64,000 nucleotides of DNA. Origin: Paenibacillus sp. J2TS4 (GTDB lineage: Bacteria; Bacillota; Bacilli; Paenibacillales; NBRC-103111). The notes beneath the pieces were generated by a model. That model had not been told where the DNA came from. It did not search any database and saw only the letters and a program-made list of their open reading frames with translations. Of this stretch, positions 45,533-55,153 are shown in pieces. Made by a program: the position numbers and the translations under genes. How positions within the stretch are numbered: the stretch's first letter is position 1; each line of letters begins with the position of its first letter. The DNA lies in the NCBI RefSeq assembly GCF_018403245.1, contig NZ_BOSH01000001.1, positions 186,001 through 250,000 of the forward strand, in the 5' to 3' direction.

Positions 45533-46276
45533 ATGGGGAATCAAGTTGAAGAAAATCTCAAAACGGTGAGACAGCAGATGGAATTGGCTTGCCAAGCCTC
45601 GGGGCGCAACATGGAGGACGTGCAATTATTATTGGCGACCAAAACCGTACCGCTTGAAAAGTTACAAATGGCCATGCAAGCGGGTGCAACTCTGTTTGGG
45701 GAAAACAAAGCGCAGGAACTGCGGGGCAAATTTCCACTTATGCAGCAGTATAACCAGGTGGAATGGCATTTTATCGGGCACTTGCAAACGAATAAAGTAA
45801 AGGACGTTGTCAAATATGTTACACTCATTCATTCTGTGGACCGGTTGAAATTGGGGCAGGTTTTGCACAATCAACTCGTCAAAGAGAACAAGACTATGGA
45901 TATTCTGATGCAAATCAACACGTCCTACGAAGAAAGCAAATTTGGTGCTCCGCCGGAATCGGCATTGGAATTGGTGGAACAATTGTCCCAGTTTGAAACG
46001 TTAAACGTGAAAGGCTTAATGACGATTGGAAAATTGAATGCCACAAACGACGAGACCCGGCACTGCTTCCGATTACTAAAACAGATTCAAACAGAGATTA
46101 GGGAGAAGAAGCTTCCGCGGGTAGAAATGGATATCCTCTCCATGGGCATGTCTGGTGATTTCAAGGTGGCCATCGAAGAAGGAGCTACCATCATTCGCGT
46201 AGGAACAAGCGTATTCGGTCAACGTTACTTGCCGGATAGTTATTACTGGAACGAAAACGCGAGTCGGGACGATTAG
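45533..46276 (+). CDS. yggS: YggS/PLPBP family PLP-binding protein
   Basis: 247 aa from the ATG at 45533 (GTGGGAG upstream). Single-domain alanine-racemase-like barrel: PLP Lys in LLLATKTVPLEK near 36, VEWHFIGHLQTNKVK near 80, MGMSGDFKVAIEEGATIIRVG near the end. These proteins buffer pyridoxal phosphate and affect serine, threonine and valine metabolism. Location under a PLP-sensing MocR box is a natural fit. Confidence 0.93.
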   Translation: MGNQVEENLKTVRQQMELACQASGRNMEDVQLLLATKTVPLEKLQMAMQAGATLFGENKAQELRGKFPLMQQYNQVEWHFIGHLQTNKVKDVVKYVTLIHSVDRLKLGQVLHNQLVKENKTMDILMQINTSYEESKFGAPPESALELVEQLSQFETLNVKGLMTIGKLNATNDETRHCFRLLKQIQTEIREKKLPRVEMDILSMGMSGDFKVAIEEGATIIRVGTSVFGQRYLPDSYYWNENASRDD

Positions 46277-46297
46277 GAGAGAGGCAGGAGAACGTCT

Positions 46298-47527
46298 ATG
46301 AACACAACATCACCTTCGCTGCGCGGCCGCGATTGGATATCGCCGACCATAGCCGCTTTAATATCTGTCATTGTCAACTATGGGGGCACTTTTATTCTCG
46401 TGTTTCAAGCTGCAAAAGTAGCGGGCCTGAGTCCCGAAATGACCGCTTCATGGATTTGGTCGATCTCCATTGGTGTCGGTATAACCGGGATATGGCTAAG
46501 TTATCGATACCGGGAACCGATTATTACAGCTTGGTCAACACCAGGCGTGGCTTTTCTCGTTTCGGCCTTAGCGGTAACCCCTTATCCGGAAGCGATTGGC
46601 GCTTACATCCTCTCGGCTTTAGGATTTATTATTCTAGGGTTATCGGGCATGTTTGAACGTTTCGTCCGGCTGATTCCTTCAGGTATCGCTTCCGGGCTGC
46701 TAGCAGGCATTTTACTGCAGTTTGGCATTTCGGCCTTCGGAGGAGCGCAAGTTGACCCATTGCTTGTCGTTATACTGTTTGCCGCTTATGTCGTGCTGAG
46801 ACGGTTTACATCCCGCTATGCGATTGTAGGCATACTGGCCATCGGACTGGTGTATTTGATCAGCACGGGGAAAGCGGATTTCAGCACGATCCGATTGGCG
46901 ATTGCCTCACCGGTATTTGTCGTTCCGGAGTTTTCGTTACATGCTGCACTGGGCGTTGCCTTGCCGCTGTTCATTATTACCTTGACGGGACAATACATGC
47001 CTGGAATGCTCGTATTGCGGAATGATGGGTTCAAGACGAGCGCGAATCCGATTTTGACCGTAACGGGTTTGGGCTCGCTCCTTGCAGCGCCATTCGGCTC
47101 GCACGCCTTTAATGTAGCAGCCATTACAGCAGCGATTTGCACAGGGAAAGACGCGCATGAGGATTCGACAAAACGTTATATTGCAGGCATTGCCTGTGGC
47201 ATTTTCTATATTGTTGTCGGCATTTTTGGCGTGACGTTGGCTGCTTTGTTTTTGATTCTTCCTGCGACCTTTATCGCAACGTTAGCGGGATTGGCATTGC
47301 TTGGCACCATTGGCGGCAGCCTTGCGGGAGCTTTAACGGATCCCAAGGGACGTGAGACCGCATTGATTACGTTTTTAGCAACAGCCGCGAATGTGACCTT
47401 GCTTGGCGTCGGCGGCGCATTTTGGGGACTTGTCGCGGGTTTGGCAGCCCATCTATTGATTCATGGAAAATTTCATAAAAAGCAATTCAGGCCGAGTGGA
47501 GTGCGACAAGCCGAACAAAAACAATAA
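46298..47527 (+). CDS. BenE family transporter
   Basis: 409 aa with 11-12 membrane segments, AGGAG before the ATG. BenE landmarks: AWSTPGVAFLVSA near 75, SGIASGLLAGILLQFG near 125, APFGSHAFNVAAITAAICTG near 265. BenE proteins are proton symporters named for benzoate; real substrates of most are unknown. Operon with yggS and an aminotransferase suggests an amino or aromatic acid. Confidence 0.85.
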   Translation: MNTTSPSLRGRDWISPTIAALISVIVNYGGTFILVFQAAKVAGLSPEMTASWIWSISIGVGITGIWLSYRYREPIITAWSTPGVAFLVSALAVTPYPEAIGAYILSALGFIILGLSGMFERFVRLIPSGIASGLLAGILLQFGISAFGGAQVDPLLVVILFAAYVVLRRFTSRYAIVGILAIGLVYLISTGKADFSTIRLAIASPVFVVPEFSLHAALGVALPLFIITLTGQYMPGMLVLRNDGFKTSANPILTVTGLGSLLAAPFGSHAFNVAAITAAICTGKDAHEDSTKRYIAGIACGIFYIVVGIFGVTLAALFLILPATFIATLAGLALLGTIGGSLAGALTDPKGRETALITFLATAANVTLLGVGGAFWGLVAGLAAHLLIHGKFHKKQFRPSGVRQAEQKQ

Positions 47528-47559
47528 GAGCATGAAATATTTATAAGAAAGCGGTGGTT

Positions 47560-48750
47560 ATGCTGAAAAAGAGTTATTTATTTCCTACCTATAATAAATT
47601 CCCGCTCACACTGGCGAAAGGAAATCAAACGACACTGTGGGATGATGAAGGGAAATCCTATTTGGATTTTATGACGGGCCTCGCCGTTTGTAATTTGGGT
47701 CACGTCCCGGATCGGGTAAAAACGCGAATTCAGGAACAACTGGAGCAACTATGGCATGTATCCAATTTGTTTCATATCCCGATGCAGGAAGAACTTGCCG
47801 GGAAACTTGTGGCAATCAGCTGTGCGGATCTCGTTTTTTTCTGTAATAGCGGCGCTGAAGCAAACGAAGCAGCTATCAAATGTGCTCGCAGATATCACCA
47901 GCGTGTGCTTGGGAATGAGCGATACGAAATTATTACGTTTGAACAATCGTTCCATGGCCGTACACTTGCCACTTTGACTGCAACAGGACAAGGGAAAGTA
48001 AAGGATGGCTATCTTCCGCTTCCGGAAGGGTTTGTGCATGCGCGCTTTAATGATATCCAGAGTGTAAGAAGCAGGATTACGCAGAAAACAGCTGCTGTCA
48101 TGCTGGAACTGGTACAGGGAGAAAGCGGTGTTCATCTTGCGGATCGAGAATTCGTGCTTGAACTGGCCAAGTTGTGCGAGGAAAATGGAATTCTCCTGAT
48201 CGTCGATGAAGTGCAAACCGGAATAGGGAGAACGGGGAGCATGTTTGCCTATGAACATTATGGTATCGAGCCGGATATCATCACGCTGGCGAAGGGATTG
48301 GCTAGCGGTTTGCCGATCGGGGCCATGATGGGAAAGGAAAAACTTGAGGGTGCCTTTTCTGCCGGCAGTCATGCATCCACGTTTGGCGGTTCTCCTCTTC
48401 CCATGGCAGCCGGGCTGGCGACTATTGAAACGTTGATGGAGGACGGGTTGTTTGAACGGGCAAAAAAAGCGGGGGCGTATGCCTTGGACAAGCTGGGAAA
48501 TGACTTAAAAGTTTATCCTGTCATTCGTGAAGTTCGGGGGTTAGGACTGCTCATTGGTATTGAGTGTGCGGAACCTGTTGCGCCAATCATTCAGAAATTA
48601 CATCAGAACGGGCTGCTTGTCTTGCCGGGAGGAGCCCACGTCATCCGATTTATGCCAAGCTTATACGTAACCAGCGACGAAATAGATCAAGCGGTCGATA
48701 TACTAGGTCATGTGCTGAGGGAACTGGATGGCAATACGAATGGATTATAA
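47560..48750 (+). CDS. Class-III aminotransferase, acetylornithine-transaminase-like
   Basis: 396 aa from the ATG at 47560 (GCGGTGG upstream). FFCNSGAEANEAAIKCAR near 96, LLIVDEVQTGIGRTG near 215, and the PLP Lys in ITLAKGLASGLPIGAM near 245. ArgD-like in length and motifs, but no arginine genes are nearby. In this regulon it may act on another omega-amino acid. Third gene of the yggS unit. Confidence 0.85.
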   Translation: MLKKSYLFPTYNKFPLTLAKGNQTTLWDDEGKSYLDFMTGLAVCNLGHVPDRVKTRIQEQLEQLWHVSNLFHIPMQEELAGKLVAISCADLVFFCNSGAEANEAAIKCARRYHQRVLGNERYEIITFEQSFHGRTLATLTATGQGKVKDGYLPLPEGFVHARFNDIQSVRSRITQKTAAVMLELVQGESGVHLADREFVLELAKLCEENGILLIVDEVQTGIGRTGSMFAYEHYGIEPDIITLAKGLASGLPIGAMMGKEKLEGAFSAGSHASTFGGSPLPMAAGLATIETLMEDGLFERAKKAGAYALDKLGNDLKVYPVIREVRGLGLLIGIECAEPVAPIIQKLHQNGLLVLPGGAHVIRFMPSLYVTSDEIDQAVDILGHVLRELDGNTNGL

Positions 48751-48794
48751 GAAAGAGTGAAATCGGGCGAATGATGGAAACATGAATGCTTCCC

Positions 48795-48827
48795 GCGGGG
48801 ATGCCTGAATCATAAAAGCATCCCCGC
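48795..48827. repeat. Perfect 10-bp hairpin between convergent genes
   Basis: GCGGGGATGC / GCATCCCCGC with a 13-nt loop. It overlaps the stop of mocR2 (48810). No T-run on either side, so terminator activity is uncertain. Confidence 0.5.
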
Positions 48828-50240
48828 CAGACGAAAAATGCCTTCTTCAATGGCTGTTTCATCTACTTTAGCAAAACCGAGTACCCATCCTTTTCGATTG
48901 CTTTCCAAACAATACTTGCTAAGCGGATAAACCCGGATTCCTTTTTCGAGCGCTAAGTTAGTCACGGCTTCTTCGTCAAACGATGGTTCAGCCTCAAGAA
49001 GCATATGCAATCCCGTTTCTACGCCGCTTAATGTGAAGTGTTCACTCAGACCTGACGTGATGATGGCCTTCGTCATGGTCTCGTGTCTGCGCCGATATAC
49101 ATTTCGAACACGTCTCATATGGCGCATGAAATGACCATGTTCGATAAAATGAGTAAGCGTTAATTGCTCCATAATCGGAAGATGACGATAGGTTAATTCA
49201 TGGACCTTGGCAAGCTGTCGAATGGCCTCTTTGGGACCAATGATTGCCGATATCCGAATACCGGGAGCAACCATCTTGGAAAAACTCATCATATACAACG
49301 TGTTCTGAGGTTGCTGGCTGAACAAGGTTGGAAGCGGATCGCCGCGATATCGAAATTCGCTGTCGTAATCATCCTCCACAATCCAAAACCGCTGCTCGGC
49401 GGCCATATGCAACAATTGTTGTCTGCGAGGCTCCGACATAATGACTCCAACCGCACATTGGTGTGATGGCGTAACAAACACAAGTTTGGACCCGGGTCGA
49501 ATGCGGTCTACGCAAAGCCCATATTCGTCGACCGGAACGGGAACAACTTGCATACGCCGATACTTCATCGCCATCCAGGCAGCAGGGAAGCCGGGATCTT
49601 CAATCGAAACCGTTTCTCCTTCATGTAAAAGGGCTTGGGCGATCAAATCGATGCTATGCTGTGCGCCTGACGTTAATAGGATTTGATCGATATTCACATG
49701 AACGCCCCGTTCAAGGGACAAATAACGTTGAATCTGTTCTCGGAGCGGCAGGAATCCATAGGCGTCGCCGTAAGCCCAACTGTCCAGGTTTGTTTCTGCG
49801 GAGGCTTGTAAAAAGGATTGCCTCCAATTTCTTTGAAAATGTTCATCCAAATACGGCTCATGGGGACTGAAATCGATCTCTGCTTTTTGATTTTCTTTAC
49901 CTCCGAACCAACTGTGCAAATGGCCGACTGCGGCGTTTAATAAAGGCAATTCGGGAGGGACGAGTCCTTCGATTACAGCATCCTCTGAAGGACGAGCCGC
50001 ATAGGTCCACTCGCTAACTCTCGTCCCGCCGCGACGAGAGGTTACGGTGTAGCCGCGGCTGAATAATTCCTCGTAAACAGTCTGTATGGTTGAACGGGAA
50101 ACGCCAATCAATTGAGCGAGTTCGCGGGAAGGGAGCAGCAATTCCCCGGGAGGCCATTTCCCGGTTGTAATATTATGGATCGCTTGGTCCAGCAATTGTT
50201 GCCAAATGGGACGTTTGTCATCCCGGTTAACTTTTAGCAT
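48810..50240 (-). CDS. MocR/GabR-type regulator 2
   Basis: 476 aa from the ATG at 50240 (GGAGGTAAA upstream); the frame is open further up but without a start signal. GntR helix-turn-helix LLLPSRELAQLIGVSRSTIQ, then an aminotransferase domain with VEDDYDSEFRYRG and the PLP Lys in MMSFSKMVAPGIRIS. Very similar throughout to regulator 1 at 37667, so the pair arose by duplication. Box D lies 32 bp upstream, between it and glyA. Confidence 0.92.
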   Translation of the reverse strand: MLKVNRDDKRPIWQQLLDQAIHNITTGKWPPGELLLPSRELAQLIGVSRSTIQTVYEELFSRGYTVTSRRGGTRVSEWTYAARPSEDAVIEGLVPPELPLLNAAVGHLHSWFGGKENQKAEIDFSPHEPYLDEHFQRNWRQSFLQASAETNLDSWAYGDAYGFLPLREQIQRYLSLERGVHVNIDQILLTSGAQHSIDLIAQALLHEGETVSIEDPGFPAAWMAMKYRRMQVVPVPVDEYGLCVDRIRPGSKLVFVTPSHQCAVGVIMSEPRRQQLLHMAAEQRFWIVEDDYDSEFRYRGDPLPTLFSQQPQNTLYMMSFSKMVAPGIRISAIIGPKEAIRQLAKVHELTYRHLPIMEQLTLTHFIEHGHFMRHMRRVRNVYRRRHETMTKAIITSGLSEHFTLSGVETGLHMLLEAEPSFDEEAVTNLALEKGIRVYPLSKYCLESNRKGWVLGFAKVDETAIEEGIFRLAGMLL

Positions 50241-50271
50241 TCGATTTACCTCCAGTATTTCTACTGAAATT

Positions 50272-50331
50272 ATGGATTGTTCAAATCGATTGTATATGAA
50301 CGTTTTATAACAATCCATTGATTGATATACT
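50272..50331 (+). promoter_or_regulatory. MocR-type box D with the glyA promoter
   Basis: ATGGATTG (50272-50279) is a perfect inverted repeat of CAATCCAT (50311-50318); TATACT at 50326-50331. Offsets equal boxes B and C. Lies between divergent mocR2 and glyA. Confidence 0.75.
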
Positions 50332-50749
50332 ATCATGACAATCGTTGCTTTTGCAACACATATAAGTTGAACTAAACTAATGATTGGGTAGCTCATGAAG
50401 TGGAGAAAGAAAGATGCTTCCAGGGCGAGTTTTGGCTTTGTATTCCTACCATCCGAAGGCCCATCTATATAGAAGGAATCTGTTGGAACGGGGTCCCCGA
50501 AAAGTACCTGGAATCGCTTCGAAGCCCATCTTCACTTTTTGGGGAAATAGTTTAGATGTTTGAAGCTTCGGAGGCACTTTCCTTCGGAACGGAATGAGAG
50601 CTATTCTTTAGTGCCACTTATATAGATATAACGAATTTTGCTTATCCAATCAGGAATTTTTGGAATCAAGAGAATCAACCGATCCCTTCCTTCGTAGGAC
50701 GAGAATTAGAATTAGGCAACGAAATAAGCAAATAGGGAGGAACATGTTT
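50332..50749 (+). other. Unusually long 5' leader of glyA
   Basis: About 410 nt between the box D -10 and the glyA start, without a supported ORF. One structure stands out: GGCACT (about 50574) can pair with AGTGCC (about 50617) around an inner TTCC/GGAA hairpin. No T-box or glycine-riboswitch core was seen. Confidence 0.4.
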
Positions 50750-51991
50750 ATGAAATATTTGGACCAACAAGACAAAGCAGTGGCGAGCGCCATTCGGCAA
50801 GAGATGGCACGGCAGCGGGATAAAATAGAACTGATTGCATCGGAGAACTTTGTTAGCCCGGCAGTTATGGAAGCCACAGGTACGGTACTGACCAACAAAT
50901 ACGCTGAAGGATATCCGGGAAGAAGATATTATGGCGGATGTGAGTATGTTGATATTGTCGAGGACCTTGCCATTCACCGTGTCCAAGAACTTTTTGGCGC
51001 TGAACATGCCAATGTGCAGCCTCACTCCGGCGCGCAGGCGAATATGGCGGTTTATTTTGCTTCGGTCAAGCCTGGTGACACCATTTTGGGCATGAATTTA
51101 TCTCATGGAGGCCATCTTACACACGGGAGCCCGGTCAATTTTTCCGGAAGATTCTACAATTTTGTGGCTTATGGCGTGGATGAACAAACAGGGTGCATTG
51201 ACTTTGATCATGTGCGAAAACTTGCTCATAAGCATCGTCCGCGTATGATCGTTGCTGGCGCCAGCGCCTACCCACGAACGATCGAATTTGAGTCGTTCGC
51301 TCAAATTGCGGCCGAAGTCGGGGCCCTTTTCTTCGTGGATATGGCACATATTGCGGGAATTGTCGCGGCGGGCCTGCATCCCAACCCGGTGCCGCACGCG
51401 CATTTTGTTACGACGACAACGCATAAAACGTTACGAGGACCAAGAGGCGGTGTCATCATGTGCCGTAAACCATGGGCGCAAGCGATTGATAAAGCGATAT
51501 TCCCCGGATCACAAGGCGGCCCGCTTATGCATGTCATCGCGGCCAAAGCGGTTGCGCTAGGCGAGGCATTGCAACCGGGGTTCAAATCGTATATGGAAAA
51601 AACTCTTGAAAATGCCAAAGTATTGGCGGAAACACTAATGAATGAAGGGCTAACCGTTGTATCGGGAGGAACAGATAACCATATTGTATTGCTTGATTTG
51701 CGCACGATTGGACTTACGGGTAAAGAAGCTGAAACCATACTCGATGAAGTGGGGATCACGGCTAATAAAAACGCCATTCCTCATGATACGGCAAGCCCGT
51801 TAGTGACGAGTGGTATTCGCTTCGGAACCCCTGCTATGACGACGAGGGGGTTAGGGCCCAAGGAAATGAAAGAAATTGCCCAACTTATTGGACTTGCCTT
51901 TAAAAATCCCAATAGTTCGATGGTTAAAGATCAGATATTAGGAAGTGTGCGTGAGATGACGTCTCGTTTTCCTTTATATGAAGAACTTTAA
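50750..51991 (+). CDS. glyA: Serine hydroxymethyltransferase
   Basis: 413 aa from the ATG at 50750, 9 nt after GGGAGG; the ATG at 50744 is too close. [17 protein letters not shown] near 27, [14 protein letters not shown] near 55, and the PLP Lys in [14 protein letters not shown] near 227. Interconverts serine and glycine, loading tetrahydrofolate. In tandem with serC and under box D. Confidence 0.95.
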   Translation: MKYLDQQDKAVASAIRQEMARQRDKIELIASENFVSPAVMEATGTVLTNKYAEGYPGRRYYGGCEYVDIVEDLAIHRVQELFGAEHANVQPHSGAQANMAVYFASVKPGDTILGMNLSHGGHLTHGSPVNFSGRFYNFVAYGVDEQTGCIDFDHVRKLAHKHRPRMIVAGASAYPRTIEFESFAQIAAEVGALFFVDMAHIAGIVAAGLHPNPVPHAHFVTTTTHKTLRGPRGGVIMCRKPWAQAIDKAIFPGSQGGPLMHVIAAKAVALGEALQPGFKSYMEKTLENAKVLAETLMNEGLTVVSGGTDNHIVLLDLRTIGLTGKEAETILDEVGITANKNAIPHDTASPLVTSGIRFGTPAMTTRGLGPKEMKEIAQLIGLAFKNPNSSMVKDQILGSVREMTSRFPLYEEL

Positions 51992-52037
51992 TAGTCTGAC
52001 AGCACGTAAATTCGGTTCATTACAGGGGGGACGATCG

Positions 52038-53123
52038 ATGACTTACGCGTATAATTTCAATGCCGGTCCGGGAGCATTGCCTTCGGAAGTATTGCAAGAG
52101 GCACAGGAAGAATTACAAAATTTTCATGGGATCGGTACATCGATTCTGGAAATGTCCCATAGAAGCAAAGCATACGAAGCCATTCATAATGAAGCACAGC
52201 AATTGATTAAAGAACTGCTGAATCTCTCTTCTGATTATGATGTTTTATTTCTACCGGGGGGAGCAAGCGCGCAATTTTCTATGGTGCCGATCAACTTTTT
52301 GGCCAAAGGAAAAACAGCGGGGTATATAAACAGCGGAACATGGTCGGGAAAGGCGTGGAAAGAAGCGCAGAAAATAGGGAAGACCCTCGTTCTGGCAAGC
52401 GGGGAAAAAGAACGTTTCAAACGGTTGCCTGATTTAAACCACCTGGATATTCCGAGGGAATTGGCTTATGTCCACCTCACTTCAAACGAAACGATTGGCG
52501 GCATACAATACAAGAGCTTCCCTGATACCGGGGATGTTCCGCTTTTTGCGGATATGTCCAGCGACATCATGTCTCGACCCATCGAAGCATCAAAATTTAC
52601 ACTTATATACGCAGGCGCACAGAAAAATATGGGGCCAGCGGGCGTCACCATTGTCATTGTCCACCGTTCTTTGTTGGAGCGTATTCCTGAAGCTATCCCT
52701 GATATGTTAAGTTATAACGTACATGCCAAACATAATTCGTTGTTTAACACACCGCCAGTTTTTTCTGTCTATATGGTGAACCTTGTGTTGAAGTGGATTG
52801 TGAATCAGGGTGGATTACTGGGGATGGCCGCGCGCAATCGGCAGAAGGCGGATTTGCTTTATCATGTGATTGATACGAGTGGCGGTTTTTATAGAGGATT
52901 GGCTCATAAGGACAGCAGATCCATGATGAACATTACCTTCGGTATATCCAGCCCAGAAATCGAAAATAAGTTGCTTGTTGAACTAGAGCAAGAAGGATTC
53001 ATGGGATTAAAAGGACATCGAGATGCAGGACATCTGCGTGCTTCCATTTATAATGCTGTACCTTATGAGCATTGCAAAACATTAGCGGATTTTCTTGCTG
53101 ATTTCCAAAAGAGGAATGGCTGA
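52038..53123 (+). CDS. serC: Phosphoserine aminotransferase
   Basis: 361 aa from the ATG at 52038 (GGGGGACG upstream). NFNAGPGALPSEVLQEAQ at the start, LFLPGGASAQFSMVPIN near 73 and the PLP Lys in YAGAQKNMGPAGVTIV near 198. Second step of serine synthesis. No serB is in the window. It follows glyA by 46 bp. Confidence 0.95.
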   Translation: MTYAYNFNAGPGALPSEVLQEAQEELQNFHGIGTSILEMSHRSKAYEAIHNEAQQLIKELLNLSSDYDVLFLPGGASAQFSMVPINFLAKGKTAGYINSGTWSGKAWKEAQKIGKTLVLASGEKERFKRLPDLNHLDIPRELAYVHLTSNETIGGIQYKSFPDTGDVPLFADMSSDIMSRPIEASKFTLIYAGAQKNMGPAGVTIVIVHRSLLERIPEAIPDMLSYNVHAKHNSLFNTPPVFSVYMVNLVLKWIVNQGGLLGMAARNRQKADLLYHVIDTSGGFYRGLAHKDSRSMMNITFGISSPEIENKLLVELEQEGFMGLKGHRDAGHLRASIYNAVPYEHCKTLADFLADFQKRNG

Positions 53124-53418
53124 ATTTAAATAATGGGAGAAGAGACTGTAGGGTGGTTTCATTATGAAGTTGCCTTTTTATTACCAGTTTTCTATTTACC
53201 TAATGTAAGAAATAAAAGAAAGGTGGTGGCAGTAGCGGACACTGGGCAGAACGATGGATTAATGAAGCGGTTGAGAAGGATCGGCTATCTCACCCCGGCA
53301 TTTCGGGATAAACAAGCCTCTGGTGACGGGTTGGTCGCTTGGAGCGCTGAAACATTCCAATGGGCGGCCAACTGTCCGGCAGTGCCATGCATTAATTTCG
53401 CAAAAGGGGGGGATTTGA

Positions 53419-54243
53419 ATGTTCAAAATCGGGGCATTCGCCAAACTGACTGGTGTGACGGTGAAGACACTTCGCCACTATGATAAAGTCGGCTTGTTAA
53501 AGCCTGTGCGAGTGGACGAAGAAACGGGATATCGTTTTTATGCAGCGGAGCAACTGCTAACTATCCGTCGTATCGCGAGCTTCAAAGAGCAGGGCCTAAC
53601 TCTTGAGATGATGCGGCCGCTGCTGACCGAAACCGCTTCTTTGACGCAAGCGGAGCACACATTGCTTGAAAAGCGAAAGGTGCTGGAGCACCAGTTACAA
53701 GAGGTCCGGCAGCAAATTGCGGAAATCGATAAGCGACTCGTGAGGATCGAACGGCTTGAGGCGGTTGAAGAGGAAGGGAAGTTCTTGCTTCGAAGTGTGG
53801 ACCCCGTTCTCGTAGCCTATATTCGCGAGACATTGCCAAAAAACCAACTATGTCTGCTGCTCGATGAACTGAAGCAGTACGTCCGCTCGCATGGAGAAGA
53901 GTCGGATCACGAGATAGCAATCGTCTGGCATCGGAGAGCCGATGACGATGAAGAGCCTTCGGACATCGAGGTTGCCATTCCCATTTCCAAACCGATTCCT
54001 GATAGCTTCAGGGTGAAAATTCATCCATTGCCTGGCATGAAGAAAGCTGCTTCTTATACTCATCGATGTGATCCGTATAAGGATAATTGCAAGGCGATCG
54101 AGACGCTGCGCACTTGGATCGCTGACCATGGCCATCGGCCCCTCGAGACGATCCCGGTTCGGGAGATTTTTCTGACGTCGGACAAAGATCTCTATGGTCA
54201 GCTGCGTTTGGCAGAGGTAATCGTCCCAGTGGAACGAGTCTGA
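53419..54243 (+). CDS. MerR family regulator with GyrI-like effector domain
   Basis: 274 aa, AGGGGGGGAT before the ATG. MerR winged helix at 1-75 (FAKLTGVTVKTLRHYDKVGL), a dimerisation coiled coil near 80-115, then a GyrI/BmrR-type effector domain. Multidrug- or ligand-sensing MerR proteins activate promoters with 19-20 bp spacers. Such a promoter follows at 54265, before the SDR gene. Confidence 0.88.
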   Translation: MFKIGAFAKLTGVTVKTLRHYDKVGLLKPVRVDEETGYRFYAAEQLLTIRRIASFKEQGLTLEMMRPLLTETASLTQAEHTLLEKRKVLEHQLQEVRQQIAEIDKRLVRIERLEAVEEEGKFLLRSVDPVLVAYIRETLPKNQLCLLLDELKQYVRSHGEESDHEIAIVWHRRADDDEEPSDIEVAIPISKPIPDSFRVKIHPLPGMKKAASYTHRCDPYKDNCKAIETLRTWIADHGHRPLETIPVREIFLTSDKDLYGQLRLAEVIVPVERV

Positions 54244-54264
54244 AAAAAGATAAGAATCCATTCC

Positions 54265-54296
54265 TTGACTCTCCCCTTATGGGGAGGGTTTATCAT
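54265..54296 (+). promoter_or_regulatory. MerR-type promoter of the SDR gene
   Basis: TTGACT (54265-54270), a long spacer of 19-20 bp containing the dyad CTCCCC-TTAT-GGGGAG (54271-54286), then TATCAT (54291-54296). This is the classical over-long spacer with a dyad that MerR proteins untwist. Confidence 0.75.
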
Positions 54297-54327
54297 GGTA
54301 TCAATCAATTATAAGGAGTGGATCTGC

Positions 54328-55098
54328 ATGAACTTGAAGCGTTTGGAAGGTCGAATCGCGGTCGTTACAGGGGCCAGCAGAGGGATAGGGAGAGCGATCG
54401 CGCTGCGTCTCGCTGCCGAAGGTGCGCTAGTCGCAGTACATTATGGCACACGGCGTGATGCTGCGGCAGAGACGGTTTCTGCGATCGAAGCAGCGGGGGG
54501 TACAGCTTTTGCCATCGGCGCCGAGTTGGATTCTCTGAAAGGAGTCCATCGGCTTCTTCAGGGCTTGGATGAGGAACTTACTCGCAGGACGGGCAGCAAC
54601 CAATTCGATATCTTGGTCAACAATGCCGGCATCGGCACATCCCCGTCATTGGAAGAGACGAGCGAAGAGGACTTTGATCGTCTGTTCGCCGTCAACGTCA
54701 AGGCACCGTTCTTCCTCGTCCAGCAATCGCTCGGACGTATTAGAGACGGAGGCCGCATTATCAATATCTCATCCGGAGTGACACGAATTGCCTTTCCGCA
54801 CATCATGACCTACAATTTAACCAAAGGCGCACTAAATACATTCACCCTACATCTGGCCAAGCTTCTGGGTCCGCGGGGGATTACTGTGAATGCAGTTATG
54901 CCCGGCATAGTCGATACCGACGTCAACGCGTCGTGGCTGCACACTCCCGATGGCCGCAAGTCTGCCGTAGAGATGTCGGCGCTTGGACGCATTGGCGAGC
55001 CTTCGGATATCGCGGACATCGTCGCCTTCGTGGCTTCACCTGATGGCCGATGGGTAACGGGACAAATGATGGATGGAACTGGCGGATCCCATTTGTAA
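54328..55098 (+). CDS. SDR family oxidoreductase
   Basis: 256 aa from the ATG at 54328 (AAGGAGTGG upstream). NAD(P) motif VVTGASRGIGRAIALRL near 12, NNAGIG near 97, catalytic Ser in ISSGVTRIAFP and Y-x-x-x-K in TYNLTKGALNT near 165, ending VTGQMMDGTGGSHL. FabG-like fold, substrate unknown. Activated by the adjacent MerR protein by inference. Confidence 0.9.
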   Translation: MNLKRLEGRIAVVTGASRGIGRAIALRLAAEGALVAVHYGTRRDAAAETVSAIEAAGGTAFAIGAELDSLKGVHRLLQGLDEELTRRTGSNQFDILVNNAGIGTSPSLEETSEEDFDRLFAVNVKAPFFLVQQSLGRIRDGGRIINISSGVTRIAFPHIMTYNLTKGALNTFTLHLAKLLGPRGITVNAVMPGIVDTDVNASWLHTPDGRKSAVEMSALGRIGEPSDIADIVAFVASPDGRWVTGQMMDGTGGSHL

Positions 55099-55153
55099 GA
55101 GAAAACCTCATTGATTTAACGAAGAGCCGTTCGAATAGAACGGCCATTCCCCG

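Noticed and set aside
50332..50749. T-box or glycine riboswitch in the glyA leader
   Set aside because: No T-box specifier-antiterminator core and no tandem glycine aptamer core could be found by eye.
53133..53483. 116-codon plus-strand frame after serC
   Set aside because: No motif and composition unlike a protein; it runs into the MerR gene in another frame. The gap is probably the MerR promoter region.
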